Notes: generated by a model from the sequence alone, not told the origin. 64,000 nt of DNA from Tenericutes bacterium HGW-Tenericutes-2 (GCA_002839095.1 PGXL01000005.1:101773-165772), one strand, 5' to 3'. Positions 43,516 through 52,198 are shown, counted from the stretch's first letter. Program-made: numbers and translations.

Positions 43516-45693
43516 ATGAACGAAACTATTATTCTAGAAATCAAAAAAGCTTTATCCATTTCCGAGAAACAAATTATTTCAGTTTTGAATTTGTTAGATG
43601 AAGGTAATACAATTCCCTTTATCGCGAGATACCGCAAGGAAGCAACCGGTGGTCTTGATGAAGAACAAATCAACGAAATCTTTAAATCTTGGGAATACGC
43701 GAATAATCTTCTTGAAAGAAAAGAAGCTGTTATTCGTTTGATCGATGAAAAAGGAATGCTCACTGAAGAATTAAGAGCAGAAATTCTAAAGGCACAAAAG
43801 CTTGTAGAAGTTGAAGATTTATATCGTCCATTTAAGGAAAAGAAAAAGACTAAGGCTACTGAAGCAGTCGCTAAGGGCTTGGAGCCATTTGCGAAATGGC
43901 TTATGGAATTTCCTTTTGAGGATGTTAGAGATGAAGCAAAAAAATATTTAAATGATGCTGTAAAATCGGTTGATGAAGCCATTGAAGGTGCGAAGTATAT
44001 TATTGCTGAAATGATTTCTGATGAAGCCAATTATAGAAAGTCATTAAGAACAGAAATGATTAATCATGGTGTGGTTGTCACAAGTGTTAAGAAAAATGCC
44101 GTTGATGAAAGAAAGACCTATGAGATGTATTATGACTATAATGAGCCTGTAAGTAAAATTAGACCTCATAGAATACTCGCAATTAATCGTGCTGAAAATG
44201 AAAAAATTATTACAGTAAAGATTGAGCTAGATAAAGAACGAATGACTTCCTATCTAGAAAGAAAAGTAATTAAAAGAGATAACTCAACTGCAGCACCATA
44301 TATTAAGGAAGCAATCGAAGATTCATTAAAAAGACTTATTTATCCATCCCTAGAAAGAGAAGTTCGTACTGAGCTTACTGATAAGGGAGAGGAACAAGCA
44401 ATTGAAATATTCTCTGTGAATTTAAATAAACTTTTATTACAGCCACCAATGAAGGGGAAGGTTGTTTTAGGTATTGACCCTGCATTTAGAACCGGTTGTA
44501 AATTATCTGTTGTTAATGAACAAGGAACTGTTTTAGAAAAAGGTGTAATCTATCCTCATGAAAAGACAATGGGAGGATCGATTAGCGATAAGCAAATTCA
44601 AGAATCTCAAAGAGACTTATTATTGCTGATTAAGAAGCATAAGGTTGAATTAATTGCGATTGGTAATGGTACAGCAAGTAGAGAAACAGAAAGCTTTGTA
44701 GCAAATTTAATTAAGTCTACAGGAATGAAGGTTAACTATGTGATCGTCAACGAGGCTGGAGCATCAGTCTATTCAGCAAGCGAATTAGCAAGAGAAGAAT
44801 TCCCTGATTTTTCAGTCGAGGAACGTTCTGCAGCAAGTATTGCTAGAAGACTTCAAGACCCACTATCAGAGCTTGTTAAAATTGATCCTAAGAGCATTGG
44901 TGTAGGTCAATACCAGCATGATGTCACTCCAAAGAAATTGAATGACTCACTAAACTTCGTTGTTACTCAAGCGGTAAACCAAGTTGGTGTGAATGTCAAT
45001 ACAGCAAGCAAGGCATTATTAATGTATGTTTCTGGATTGAATAAGTCAAGCGCTGAAAATATTGTAAAATATAGAGATAAAGCAGGAAGATTTACCAATA
45101 GAGAACAAATCCTTAAGGTTCCTAAATTGGGAGCTAAATCATTTGAGCAATCCATTGGGTTCTTGAGAATCCCTGATGGAACAGAAGCACTAGATATGAC
45201 ATCGATTCACCCTGAGTCATATGATGTTGCTAAAAAGATTATGAAAACATATAACATAACTCCTGAAATGATAGGTAAGGATATTGCAAAAGATGCCATA
45301 GCAAGTCTTGATCGTAAGAAGCTTCAAGAAGAGTTTAAGATTGATAAATATACACTAGATGATATCCTAGATTCATTGATTGCACCACTCAGAGACCCTA
45401 GAGATCAATTTGCTCAACCATTACTTAGAAGTGACATCTTAAAATTAGAAGATCTTTCTGTTGGAATGGAGTTAGAGGGTACAGTTAGAAATGTAGTAGA
45501 TTTTGGAGCATTTATTGATGTTGGATTAAAGGAAGATGGTCTTCTTCATATCTCAAAAATTAGTAAAGCTTATATTAAGCATCCAAAGGATGTATTAAAT
45601 GTTGGTGATATTGTTAAGGTCTTTGTTTTAAATATTGATTTAAACAGAGGCAAAGTAGGATTAACAATGTTAAAGGATACGATTGGTAAATAA
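43516..45693 (+). CDS. tex: Tex-family RNA-binding transcription accessory protein
   Basis: 725 aa. N-terminal helical region with PFIARYRKEATGGLDE, YqgF-like RNase H fold (GIDPAFRTGCKLSVV), helix-hairpin-helix repeats (VGVNVNTASKALL, KVPKLGAKSFEQS) and a C-terminal S1 domain (VRNVVDFGAFIDVGLKEDGL). Full length. The start at 43516 follows AAGGGAG; an upstream in-frame start at 43495 is not supported. Single-gene unit. Confidence 0.94.
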   Translation: MNETIILEIKKALSISEKQIISVLNLLDEGNTIPFIARYRKEATGGLDEEQINEIFKSWEYANNLLERKEAVIRLIDEKGMLTEELRAEILKAQKLVEVEDLYRPFKEKKKTKATEAVAKGLEPFAKWLMEFPFEDVRDEAKKYLNDAVKSVDEAIEGAKYIIAEMISDEANYRKSLRTEMINHGVVVTSVKKNAVDERKTYEMYYDYNEPVSKIRPHRILAINRAENEKIITVKIELDKERMTSYLERKVIKRDNSTAAPYIKEAIEDSLKRLIYPSLEREVRTELTDKGEEQAIEIFSVNLNKLLLQPPMKGKVVLGIDPAFRTGCKLSVVNEQGTVLEKGVIYPHEKTMGGSISDKQIQESQRDLLLLIKKHKVELIAIGNGTASRETESFVANLIKSTGMKVNYVIVNEAGASVYSASELAREEFPDFSVEERSAASIARRLQDPLSELVKIDPKSIGVGQYQHDVTPKKLNDSLNFVVTQAVNQVGVNVNTASKALLMYVSGLNKSSAENIVKYRDKAGRFTNREQILKVPKLGAKSFEQSIGFLRIPDGTEALDMTSIHPESYDVAKKIMKTYNITPEMIGKDIAKDAIASLDRKKLQEEFKIDKYTLDDILDSLIAPLRDPRDQFAQPLLRSDILKLEDLSVGMELEGTVRNVVDFGAFIDVGLKEDGLLHISKISKAYIKHPKDVLNVGDIVKVFVLNIDLNRGKVGLTMLKDTIGK

Positions 45694-45698
45694 AAGAA

Positions 45699-45725
45699 TA
45701 GAGGATGCATGGCTTGCATCCTCTA
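45699..45725 (+). terminator. Hairpin after tex (terminator without a T tract)
   Basis: TAGAGGATGCA-TGGCT-TGCATCCTCTA is an 11-bp stem, but the following bases are ACCCTTAG and not a T run. It may stabilise the 3' end or terminate inefficiently. Confidence 0.5.
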
Positions 45726-45831
45726 CCCTTAGTTATTCATTTGAGTCTATAATTCGTTGTGTAGCGAACAAGGAGTTATGGGGATTATATTGACAACTCA
45801 ATTTAAATATGATTCAAACGTATGAAATAGG

Positions 45832-45860
45832 TTGACAAAACCGATAAAATACGCTATTCT
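45832..45860 (+). promoter_or_regulatory. Strong promoter of the tRNA-Ser/tRNA-Glu unit
   Basis: TTGACA (45832-45837), exactly 17 nt, TATTCT (45855-45860), 35 nt before tRNA-Ser. It would also drive reading toward the cassette array if the tRNA terminator leaked. Confidence 0.85.
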
Positions 45861-45895
45861 ATAAAGGCGCAAAAGCGCAAAAAAAATGTCGGTAC

Positions 45896-45986
45896 GGAGT
45901 AGTACTCAAGCGGCTGAAGAGGCGCCCCTGCTAAGGGTGTAGATCAGGAAACTGGTGCGAGGGTTCAAATCCCTCCTGCTCCGCCA
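45896..45986 (+). tRNA. tRNA-Ser (anticodon GCT)
   Basis: 91 nt with encoded CCA. Acceptor stem GGAGTAG/CTGCTCC, anticodon loop CTGCTAA, long variable arm, T-loop TTCAAAT. Reads AGC/AGU. Confidence 0.95.
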
Positions 45987-45995
45987 TTTTTTTAT

Positions 45996-46071
45996 GGCCC
46001 GTTGGAGAAACGGTTAACTCACTTGCCTTTCACGCAAGCATTCACGGGTTCGAATCCCGTACGGGTCACCA
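45996..46071 (+). tRNA. tRNA-Glu (anticodon TTC), anchor of the cassette array
   Basis: 76 nt with encoded CCA. Acceptor stem GGCCCGT/ACGGGTC, D-stem GAG/CTC, anticodon stem CTTGC/GCAAG around CTTTCAC, T-stem ACGGG/CCCGT. Its last 12 nt (TACGGGTCACCA) and the terminator that follows recur at every cassette junction downstream. This gene is the only full tRNA copy and so is the likely integration target. Confidence 0.96.
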
Positions 46072-46086
46072 ATATTATTATGAAAC

Positions 46087-46116
46087 GCTCTTCTCACCCG
46101 TGGGAAGGGCTTTTTT
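46087..46116 (+). terminator. tRNA-Glu terminator, parent of the array terminators
   Basis: GCTCTTCTCAC-CC-GTGGGAAGGGC with a six-T tail. The same hairpin, with compensating base changes, recurs at five later sites. Confidence 0.9.
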
Positions 46117-46216
46117 ATAGATATTCATAAGGATATTTTGTGTTTTGAAAAAAGCACACATATAAAATTTGAATCGTTTTTATAATTTTAGCGAGATTTT
46201 AATAAACACAAAAAAT

Positions 46217-46309
46217 TTATTTCAATATAAGCAAATTTCGAGCGATAACAAAGACTTCCTATAACGGTTGCATAATTAAATCGAAAAATCCAACTTATGT
46301 TGTAATAAG
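46217..46309 (+). repeat. Paired palindromes A and B, cassette 1 (78 bp apart)
   Basis: Site A TTATTTCAATATAA (46217-46230) and site B CTTATGTTGTAATAAG (46294-46309); centres are 78 bp apart. The 63 nt between them start GCAAA and end CCAA. This copy is less perfectly palindromic than those in cassettes 3 and 4. The rest of the 300-nt non-coding stretch 46117-46416 holds only the promoter at 46375. Confidence 0.65.
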
Positions 46310-46374
46310 TTTTGATGTTTATTATTCTAGACTTGATAATTTTCTGTAGTAATTAGAATTTACAAGAATTCACA

Positions 46375-46383
46375 TGTTATAAT
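46375..46383 (+). promoter_or_regulatory. Extended -10 promoter of cassette 1
   Basis: TGTTATAAT at 46375-46383, 37 nt before the NERD gene start. Confidence 0.55.
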
Positions 46384-46419
46384 AAGTTTAATCAGTAAAT
46401 TTATACAGGGGGTGTAATG

Positions 46420-47256
46420 ATGGGCAAGTATAGATTATTTAAACCAATTGATATTGTCATATATTTTAACGCAATTGTTTTTGTTGGGTCAGGTGTAGCT
46501 GCAATTAATACTCAAACAACACTATGGGTGTTCTTTTTCTTTGTGGCTTTTCTTAACATAGTTTTTATTGTATCTACGATAAGATTTAGACACCAATATA
46601 ACATCGAGCTTCTTCGAAAGATAGAAATAGAAGCTGTAGCAGAAACTAATATTGATGAATCATCGAGAGAAACAGTGAATAGAGCTAAGAAAGATTTACT
46701 TGAAAGAAGAGTAGAAGCAGAAATATTGGACAAGATTAAAGATGCTAAAGTCATTAGAAATGCGTATATACCTAGATCAGATGGGAATTATACTGAAATT
46801 GATCTGATTGTTTTATGTAAGCAAGGCATATTTGTTATTGAATCTAAAAATATTACTGGCAAAATTACTGGAAGTTGGAAAGAAGAAATACTTACAATAT
46901 CACACCCAGGAGGAAAAGATTATCCACTACAAAACCCGATAATTCAAAATTCAAAACATTTTGAGCAATTAAAGAGCATATTAGGGCTTAAAAGCGATTT
47001 ATTTAGAAACATAGTTGTTTTTGGAGATTCAACATACATTGATAGTTATGAAGGTGTTCCATATTATGCAATGATATGTAAGTTAGAAGCACTAGTTAAA
47101 TCTATGACTAAATTATCAAGTAAATTAAACACACAATTAGAAGATTATCTAGTAGATAATACATATGAAGTTTTATTGCCATATGTTGAGAAGACAGAGG
47201 AGAAGGAAAAGAAACATCTCGAGAGAATGAAAAAGAAAACAAAGGTGAGTTCATAA
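46420..47256 (+). CDS. Membrane-anchored NERD-domain nuclease-like protein
   Basis: 278 aa. Two N-terminal membrane helices (residues about 8-55), a charged coiled region, then a NERD domain: EIDLIVLCKQGIFVIESKN has Asp128 and Glu141-x-Lys143, the PD-(D/E)xK catalytic pattern. NERD proteins are predicted nucleases, often near mobile or defence genes. The very basic C-terminus (KHLERMKKKTK) could bind DNA. AGGGGGTG lies upstream; the second of two overlapping ATGs fits spacing better. Ends 1 nt before the Mrr-like gene, so the two are coupled. Confidence 0.82.
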   Translation: MGKYRLFKPIDIVIYFNAIVFVGSGVAAINTQTTLWVFFFFVAFLNIVFIVSTIRFRHQYNIELLRKIEIEAVAETNIDESSRETVNRAKKDLLERRVEAEILDKIKDAKVIRNAYIPRSDGNYTEIDLIVLCKQGIFVIESKNITGKITGSWKEEILTISHPGGKDYPLQNPIIQNSKHFEQLKSILGLKSDLFRNIVVFGDSTYIDSYEGVPYYAMICKLEALVKSMTKLSSKLNTQLEDYLVDNTYEVLLPYVEKTEEKEKKHLERMKKKTKVSS

Positions 47257-47257
47257 C

Positions 47258-47944
47258 ATGAAACACAAGAAAAAAGATATAACATTTGATGATGTCTTAG
47301 AAAGAGCATATTATTTTTTAAAAGATAAATTAAGATTTGACGATATACAATCAATCACATTTTTAGCTTCAGTATTTTTAGTACCTTTCTCCTTGTTTTT
47401 CGGTTTTTTCTATACGCAAATTGAGACTTTTCAAGCATCATTTTACATTACAGTTGGAGTTGATTTTGCTGTTGTTATTTACTCCGTTGTTAAATTTAAG
47501 TATTTCAAAAATAAGAGAATAGATTTTATTGAAAAGTTAGAGAAAAAAAGTATTGAAGTGAAAAGTATTGAAAATATAGATGAATTAGATCCAATAGAGT
47601 TTGAATTTTTTGTTCGCGAACTCTTTATAAAAAAAGGATATAAGTCATGGACCACTAAAAGATCAAATGATAATGGAGCTGATGTATTAGCTGAAAAAGG
47701 CGATGAGTTAATTGCGATTCAAGTTAAACATAGTTCAAAATCACTAACTGCATTTGCTGTATATCAAACTCGTGAAGGGAAAATTAGCTATAAAGCTGAC
47801 AAAGCTATTCTCGTAACCAATAGTGAGCTAACAAATAAGGCTAAGATAAGTGCGAATAGAGATGATATAGAAGTGTTTGATAGAAGTGACATAAGTCTAT
47901 TTTTAAGAAAGAATTCAAGCATAGCAATCACATATAAAAAATAA
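47258..47944 (+). CDS. Membrane-anchored Mrr-type restriction endonuclease-like protein
   Basis: 228 aa. Two membrane helices at residues about 35-85, then a C-terminal Mrr_cat-like domain: DPIEFEFFVRELFIKKGY, NGADVLAEKGDELIAIQVKH with Asp142 and Gln155-x-Lys157, the Q-x-K variant of the nuclease site. Mrr-type enzymes cut modified DNA. Being membrane-bound and directly after a NERD protein, it could act on incoming DNA at the membrane; that is inference. Cargo of cassette 1. Confidence 0.82.
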   Translation: MKHKKKDITFDDVLERAYYFLKDKLRFDDIQSITFLASVFLVPFSLFFGFFYTQIETFQASFYITVGVDFAVVIYSVVKFKYFKNKRIDFIEKLEKKSIEVKSIENIDELDPIEFEFFVRELFIKKGYKSWTTKRSNDNGADVLAEKGDELIAIQVKHSSKSLTAFAVYQTREGKISYKADKAILVTNSELTNKAKISANRDDIEVFDRSDISLFLRKNSSIAITYKK

Positions 47945-48034
47945 GTGAATTCACTTAGAGGTTTAAACGAAGGGTGTTAGTATTTTTAGTCTAATGTCAA
48001 CAATTCAGATTAACATATTCAGGGGGATTTAAAA

Positions 48035-48418
48035 ATGACATTTAAATATAGAGGCATTTTTTCCAAATTGGAATTAATACCAGAGAATATAAATGATTTT
48101 ATGCTCATTATTGATTATATATTTGACAAATACAATATAACCGAAAATTTGCATTGTGAAGTAATATGTCATGAAAGAGATAAGCCTGAATTTTTAGGAG
48201 AACAGATAGCTTTATCAACAGATGAAAGCTTAAATTACTATCAGCAAATCGATTTTCAGTTCTCTCACGAACTCGTTCATTTAGTTCAATACCACAAGGG
48301 ATTGATTAAAGTTGAACGTCTTGACTATAACTCGACCTTCGAGATTGAGGCAAGAAAAGAAGCTAAGTACATTATGCATGAGTTACTAGGTTATAAAAAC
48401 TATACAATATGTGACTGA
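48035..48418 (+). CDS. Small zincin-like metallopeptidase
   Basis: 127 aa. H78-E-L-V-H82 is a complete HExxH zinc site, and the later FEIEARKEAKYIM supplies a Glu in a helix suited as third ligand. No signal peptide, so cytoplasmic. Its size and layout recall ImmA/IrrE-like or minigluzincin proteins that go with mobile elements, but there is no adjoining repressor here. AGGGGG precedes the start. Confidence 0.65.
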   Translation: MTFKYRGIFSKLELIPENINDFMLIIDYIFDKYNITENLHCEVICHERDKPEFLGEQIALSTDESLNYYQQIDFQFSHELVHLVQYHKGLIKVERLDYNSTFEIEARKEAKYIMHELLGYKNYTICD

Positions 48419-48487
48419 TACTTACACTCGATGTGTACCGTTTTCAAATAATAATTTAATTACTCATATGAAAAATAGGAGGGTGTA

Positions 48488-49708
48488 ATGAAATTTTTAA
48501 AATTAATGATAGTTTTTCTGGTTTTGCTTACATTATTTGGATGTGTAGCCAAAGAGGAAGTTTTTCTTAATGGAGCCGTGAGTCATACACACGAAATTAA
48601 TACTGAATATGTTGATCAAGGAGTATCTATACCAGAGGGTTATACTGTTGTAGTAGAAGGTACAGTTAATATCGCAGTTTTAGGACAAAACATATTGAAA
48701 TATACGATTTTGGATAACGAAGGTATCACAATTAAGACATTCACACGAGTTGTTAACATAGTAGACACAATCGCTCCCACATTCAACCCAATTGAAACTC
48801 TTAACCTGGAAGTTTATGAGCATAGCGATATAAGCTGGGAATCATATGTAAAAGAGCTAAATGACAACAGTAATCTAGAAATTATTCTTACGATTGAAGA
48901 AACTGTTGATTTTAATACACTAGGGACATATACGGTTTTAGTAAAAGCAGTAGATACAAGCAATAACGAGTTTTCTAGGACTTTTAATGTTAATGTTGTT
49001 GACACAACCGCTCCTACAGTGGTTTTCAACACTAATTTTATATTTGTGTTTAATGCCAGTGATGCCAAAATGATAATTAATGAAGTTGCAGATAATTATT
49101 ATGATAAAAATCAACTAGTGGTTTCAAACAATTTAGACGATATAATTGGTAGAAATGAAGCTGGATTCCACGAAATAACATATACAATCAGTGATCCATC
49201 AGGGAATACAATCATAGAAAATGTTGAAATAGAATTTGTCTCTGATGTATATTCGTTATTCGAGAAATTATTCATTAACAACTCTGATGTTATTGTAAGT
49301 GGATACAAAAATGATTTCCCAGATGGAAGCTATTACTATTGGCTTAATCTGGAAAACCAAAACAGCATATCAATAACCGACTCTAATCGAATTACGTTTA
49401 GATACAAGTTATCAACAATTTATGGAGATGGAAATTTGAGTATTTCAGCTGATTTTGGGTCATTTAATGAATCTACCATTGGAATTCACATAGGTGGTGG
49501 CCCAAATAACTATACAGCTGCGTTTGTACATTTTTTCAACATATTATCCGACAATCCAAACACTCAAAATATTTTTCAAGTATATTCATTGAATTATTTG
49601 AATATACCCAAAAACGAAGCAGAGAACTTTTTGAACGATAACTTAATTTCAGCGATTGAGGCATTTATTTCTTTGATGGAAAGTTTGGGTATTCAATTAG
49701 ATCAATAA
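48488..49708 (+). CDS. Lipoprotein with bacterial Ig-like domains
   Basis: 406 aa. Signal peptide with lipobox LTLFGC (Cys about residue 19), then two or three Ig-like modules recognisable by the repeated VVNIVDTIAPTF and NVVDTTAPTVV starts, of the DUF5011/HYR kind. The C-terminal 150 residues are unlike these. It would sit on the outer face of the membrane after Lgt processing. GGAGGGTG precedes the ATG. Last gene of cassette 1. Confidence 0.8.
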   Translation: MKFLKLMIVFLVLLTLFGCVAKEEVFLNGAVSHTHEINTEYVDQGVSIPEGYTVVVEGTVNIAVLGQNILKYTILDNEGITIKTFTRVVNIVDTIAPTFNPIETLNLEVYEHSDISWESYVKELNDNSNLEIILTIEETVDFNTLGTYTVLVKAVDTSNNEFSRTFNVNVVDTTAPTVVFNTNFIFVFNASDAKMIINEVADNYYDKNQLVVSNNLDDIIGRNEAGFHEITYTISDPSGNTIIENVEIEFVSDVYSLFEKLFINNSDVIVSGYKNDFPDGSYYYWLNLENQNSISITDSNRITFRYKLSTIYGDGNLSISADFGSFNESTIGIHIGGGPNNYTAAFVHFFNILSDNPNTQNIFQVYSLNYLNIPKNEAENFLNDNLISAIEAFISLMESLGIQLDQ

Positions 49709-49744
49709 ATCTTTCCAAATGATAAATCAAAAATAGATTAGAGA

Positions 49745-49878
49745 GTCACCAAAACTATACATGAAATAAAGATATTTATATCTTTACTTTCTGTTAGTCA
49801 CTGAAAAAAACGTGAACCCCTACGGGTCACCAATATTATTATGAAACGCTCTTCTCACCCGTGGGAAGGGCTTTTTTT
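49745..49878 (+). repeat. Cassette junction repeat 1 with terminator
   Basis: Order: 5' box GTCACCAAAAC at 49745, AT-rich part with GATATTTATATC, core GTGAACCCCTACGGGTCACC (49812-49831), then the tRNA-Glu-type terminator 49848-49878. The core 3' half equals the tRNA-Glu acceptor end. Confidence 0.85.
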
Positions 49879-49979
49879 CTATACCTCCATTCGTTTATTT
49901 TGGTTCGTTGAGAATAATAATGTATAGAGCAATTCGTGATTTGGCTAGTTTTTATAAAAGAAGCAAAAATCACCTAAAT

Positions 49980-50072
49980 TTATAACGACATAAGCGAAAT
50001 ATCTTCATAACCCTAGAAGTTAATATGTAGTTGTGAAAAAGAGGCAAAATATGCAACTTATAACGGCATAAA
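49980..50072 (+). repeat. Paired palindromes A and B, cassette 2 (78 bp apart)
   Basis: Site A TTATAACGACATAA (49980-49993) and site B CTTATAACGGCATAAA (50057-50072), centres 78 bp apart. Both copies here share the variant AACG centre, as if the pair co-evolves. The non-coding stretch 49879-50284 holds otherwise only the promoter at 50220. Confidence 0.65.
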
Positions 50073-50219
50073 TTTTATATGTTTTTTAGAAATGCATAAA
50101 ATTATAAAGCGTTGGCTACAAAATTTAAACTGAACACCAAAGTGAATTTTTTAGTGGATTTACTATTATGAGTTAAAAACGCATAATTAATGCAAACATG
50201 AATGCTAGTATTTCTTATA

Positions 50220-50228
50220 TGCTATAAT
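50220..50228 (+). promoter_or_regulatory. Extended -10 promoter of cassette 2
   Basis: TGCTATAAT at 50220-50228. Confidence 0.5.
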
Positions 50229-50284
50229 AAAATCAAACTTTTAATATAACATGTCGAGTTAGGCATGACGCAGGGGGAGATAAA

Positions 50285-50701
50285 GTGATAGGTAATATAA
50301 GTTTGACTACCGTTGATTTGCTTTACTATATTAGTAAATTTCAATGGATAGTAATTGTCTTTTGTTTAATAGTTAGAGAACTCTATAAAATTGACAAAAA
50401 GCTTAAGACTAATGAAAATGTAGAAATGATTAGTTTGGGTATTTTTAAGTTCCCATTCTTTTTCTACGAACGAAAAAAAGGTCTAATGTCTCGAATTGTT
50501 TTTCGAGCATACCTGTGGTTTTACACATATATTATTTTTTGGTTAGGAATACTGATTGTAACTTCTTTTACGGAATCTAACTTCCTATCATTGATGAGTA
50601 TTTCAATTAACTTTGGCATCTTTCCGTTTCTACTTATCTATGGAATTTATATTGACAAAAAGGTTAAAAGACTGGAAACTAATCAAAATCGAATCATATA
50701 A
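50285..50701 (+). CDS. Small membrane protein, unknown function
   Basis: 138 aa with three hydrophobic segments (residues about 18-35, 75-95, 105-123) and basic loops. GTG start preceded by GGGGGAG. I recognise no family. Sole gene between junction 1 and the decayed half-junction at 50732, so probably a cassette of its own. Confidence 0.6.
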   Translation: MIGNISLTTVDLLYYISKFQWIVIVFCLIVRELYKIDKKLKTNENVEMISLGIFKFPFFFYERKKGLMSRIVFRAYLWFYTYIIFWLGILIVTSFTESNFLSLMSISINFGIFPFLLIYGIYIDKKVKRLETNQNRII

Positions 50702-50731
50702 CAAATAAAATACAAAGAAAAAAACTTGATG

Positions 50732-50769
50732 GTTTCAAAAACGATACACGAATTAAAGATTTTCATATC
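50732..50769 (+). repeat. Decayed half of a cassette junction repeat
   Basis: Aligns with the 5' part of junction 1 at about 30 of 38 positions (GTTTCAAAAACGATACACG, then AATTAAAGATTTTCATATC). The core and terminator are not recognisable after it. It marks an old boundary between the membrane-protein gene and the MNT/HEPN pair. Confidence 0.6.
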
Positions 50770-50928
50770 AAATATCGCTTCTTATAAAATTATTGAGAAA
50801 TTAGGTGCAGTATTTATAGAATTAGTTGTCCCACCAAAAGACTATATATTTTTCCATGATCGTATTGAAGCACATAGAATTTATAGGTTAGACTAATGAT
50901 AAAAATCATATAACAAATGAAAAATGCC

Positions 50929-50957
50929 TTGATAAACCACTCATTGGGTGGTATAAT
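50929..50957 (+). promoter_or_regulatory. Promoter of the MNT/HEPN pair with operator-like inverted repeat
   Basis: TTGATA (50929-50934), 17 nt, TATAAT (50952-50957). In the spacer lies the inverted repeat ACCAC-N7-GTGGT (50936-50952), well placed for autorepression by the HTH domain of the first gene. Confidence 0.65.
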
Positions 50958-50976
50958 ATAGTTGAGGTGATAAACT

Positions 50977-51468
50977 ATGAACTTCATTATTAAAGAAGCT
51001 AGAGCAGAATACAAATTAACTCAGAAAGAATTGAGTGAAATTACAGATATACCACTTAGAACCATAGAAAATTGGGAAAGTGGTAAACGCACACCCAGTC
51101 CTTGGGTTGAAAAAATGGTTTACAATTATCTAAAACAATACCCAAAAAATCAACACGGAATCATTACAAAAACAAAGGGCACATACGATATTGAACAAAT
51201 TCGAGATGCTCTTTTGCCACTAACCTTTAAATATGACATCAAAAAACTTATCTTATATGGTTCTTACGCCAAGGGTAAGCAAGAACCACTGAGCGATGTC
51301 GACTTGGTGGTTGATGGGCATATCAAAGGCATTAAGTTCTTTGGCCTACTAGAAGATGTAAATAATGCTTTAGTTAAGTCAGTGGACTTGATCCACCTAT
51401 CCCAAATCAAAAAAAACTCTGAAATCTATGAAAATATCATGAAAGGAGTTGTCCTTTATGAACGATAG
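50977..51468 (+). CDS. mntA: XRE-HTH plus MNT nucleotidyltransferase antitoxin
   Basis: 163 aa. Residues 1-58 are a helix-turn-helix (YKLTQKELSEITDIPLRTIE, ending in WESGKRTPS). Residues 75-163 are a minimal nucleotidyltransferase with Gly95-Ser96-x10-Asp107-x-Asp109, all catalytic positions intact. In HEPN-MNT systems the MNT protein inactivates the HEPN toxin by AMPylating it. The added HTH suggests the antitoxin also represses its own promoter. Overlaps the toxin gene by 11 nt. Confidence 0.88.
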   Translation: MNFIIKEARAEYKLTQKELSEITDIPLRTIENWESGKRTPSPWVEKMVYNYLKQYPKNQHGIITKTKGTYDIEQIRDALLPLTFKYDIKKLILYGSYAKGKQEPLSDVDLVVDGHIKGIKFFGLLEDVNNALVKSVDLIHLSQIKKNSEIYENIMKGVVLYER

Positions 51469-51817
51469 AGATATTAAAGGAATATCAAGGATTATTGTTC
51501 ATATTGAATATATTTTGGATTATATGAAAGAGATTAACTTAATTGAAGAGTTTAATCAAAATCAACTTGTCGTAGATGCAGTCGTGTTCAATTTGTCACA
51601 AATTGGTGAGATATCTAGATATAGAATTTCATCAAGTCTAAAAGAGTCCGCTGTTAACATTTCTTGGCATGAAATGTATGGTTTTAGAAATCGCATCGTT
51701 CACGATTATGATCAAATTAACATGAATGTTGTATATGATACAGTTAAAGAAGACTTACCTAATCTATTAGCGCAATTAAAAAAATTGCAAATGGCAATGA
51801 AAATAAGTGATATGTAA
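51458..51817 (+). CDS. hepT: HEPN toxin of an MNT/HEPN pair
   Basis: 119 aa all-helical HEPN (DUF86-like) protein. R77-N-x3-H82-x-Y84 gives the Rx4HxY RNase motif, including the Tyr that is AMPylated in the HepT type. Start at 51458 follows AAAGGAG; a TTG at 51449 is less likely. Expected to cleave RNA when freed from its partner. Toxin-antitoxin cargo like this is typical for maintaining cassettes. Confidence 0.87.
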   Translation: MNDRDIKGISRIIVHIEYILDYMKEINLIEEFNQNQLVVDAVVFNLSQIGEISRYRISSSLKESAVNISWHEMYGFRNRIVHDYDQINMNVVYDTVKEDLPNLLAQLKKLQMAMKISDM

Positions 51818-51868
51818 AATTCAGTTTGCTATAGTCAATTACTAAACCCACTACTTGTTTTAGTCATA

Positions 51869-52005
51869 GTGGACACCAAAACCACACATGAAATAAAGAT
51901 ATCTATATCAGTCTAGTCTGTTAGTCACTGAAAAAAACGTGAACCCCTACGGGTCACCAATAATGACATGAAACGTTCTTCTCACCCGTGGGAAGGACTT
52001 TTTTT
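51869..52005 (+). repeat. Cassette junction repeat 2 with terminator
   Basis: 5' box GTGGACACCAAAAC at 51869, hairpin part GTCTAGTCTGTTAG, core GTGAACCCCTACGGGTCACC at 51939-51958, terminator 51975-52005. The terminator stem shows a paired change against the tRNA copy (GCTCTTC to GTTCTTC with GAAGGGC to GAAGGAC). Confidence 0.85.
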
Positions 52006-52105
52006 CTAGATATTTATAAAGGGTTACAATTCTTAATAAAGCATAAAAAACAGGAAATTTTGTCGGTTTTTTGTTTTTGATCAAAATGTTACAAACACAC
52101 AAAAT

Positions 52106-52198
52106 TTATGTCGACATAAGCAAAAATTAGACTACTTGTTGAAGGTTGATGATAATTTATTGATTATTGCTAAAAAAGTCAACTTATGTTGGCATAAG
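52106..52198 (+). repeat. Paired palindromes A and B, cassette 3 (78 bp apart)
   Basis: Site A TTATGTCGACATAA, a perfect palindrome, at 52106-52119; site B CTTATGTTGGCATAAG at 52183-52198; centres 78 bp apart. The 63 nt between begin GCAAAAATTAG and end GTCAA and resemble the same stretch in cassette 4. It lies in the non-coding stretch 52006-52283. Confidence 0.75.

Noticed and set aside
43452..44030. 192-aa open frame on the minus strand opposite tex
   Set aside because: Lies wholly antisense to well-conserved tex codons, Ser-rich shadow composition, no ribosome binding site.
45699..45725. Strong intrinsic terminator for tex
   Set aside because: Stem is excellent but the following sequence lacks a T tract; kept only as a weak call.
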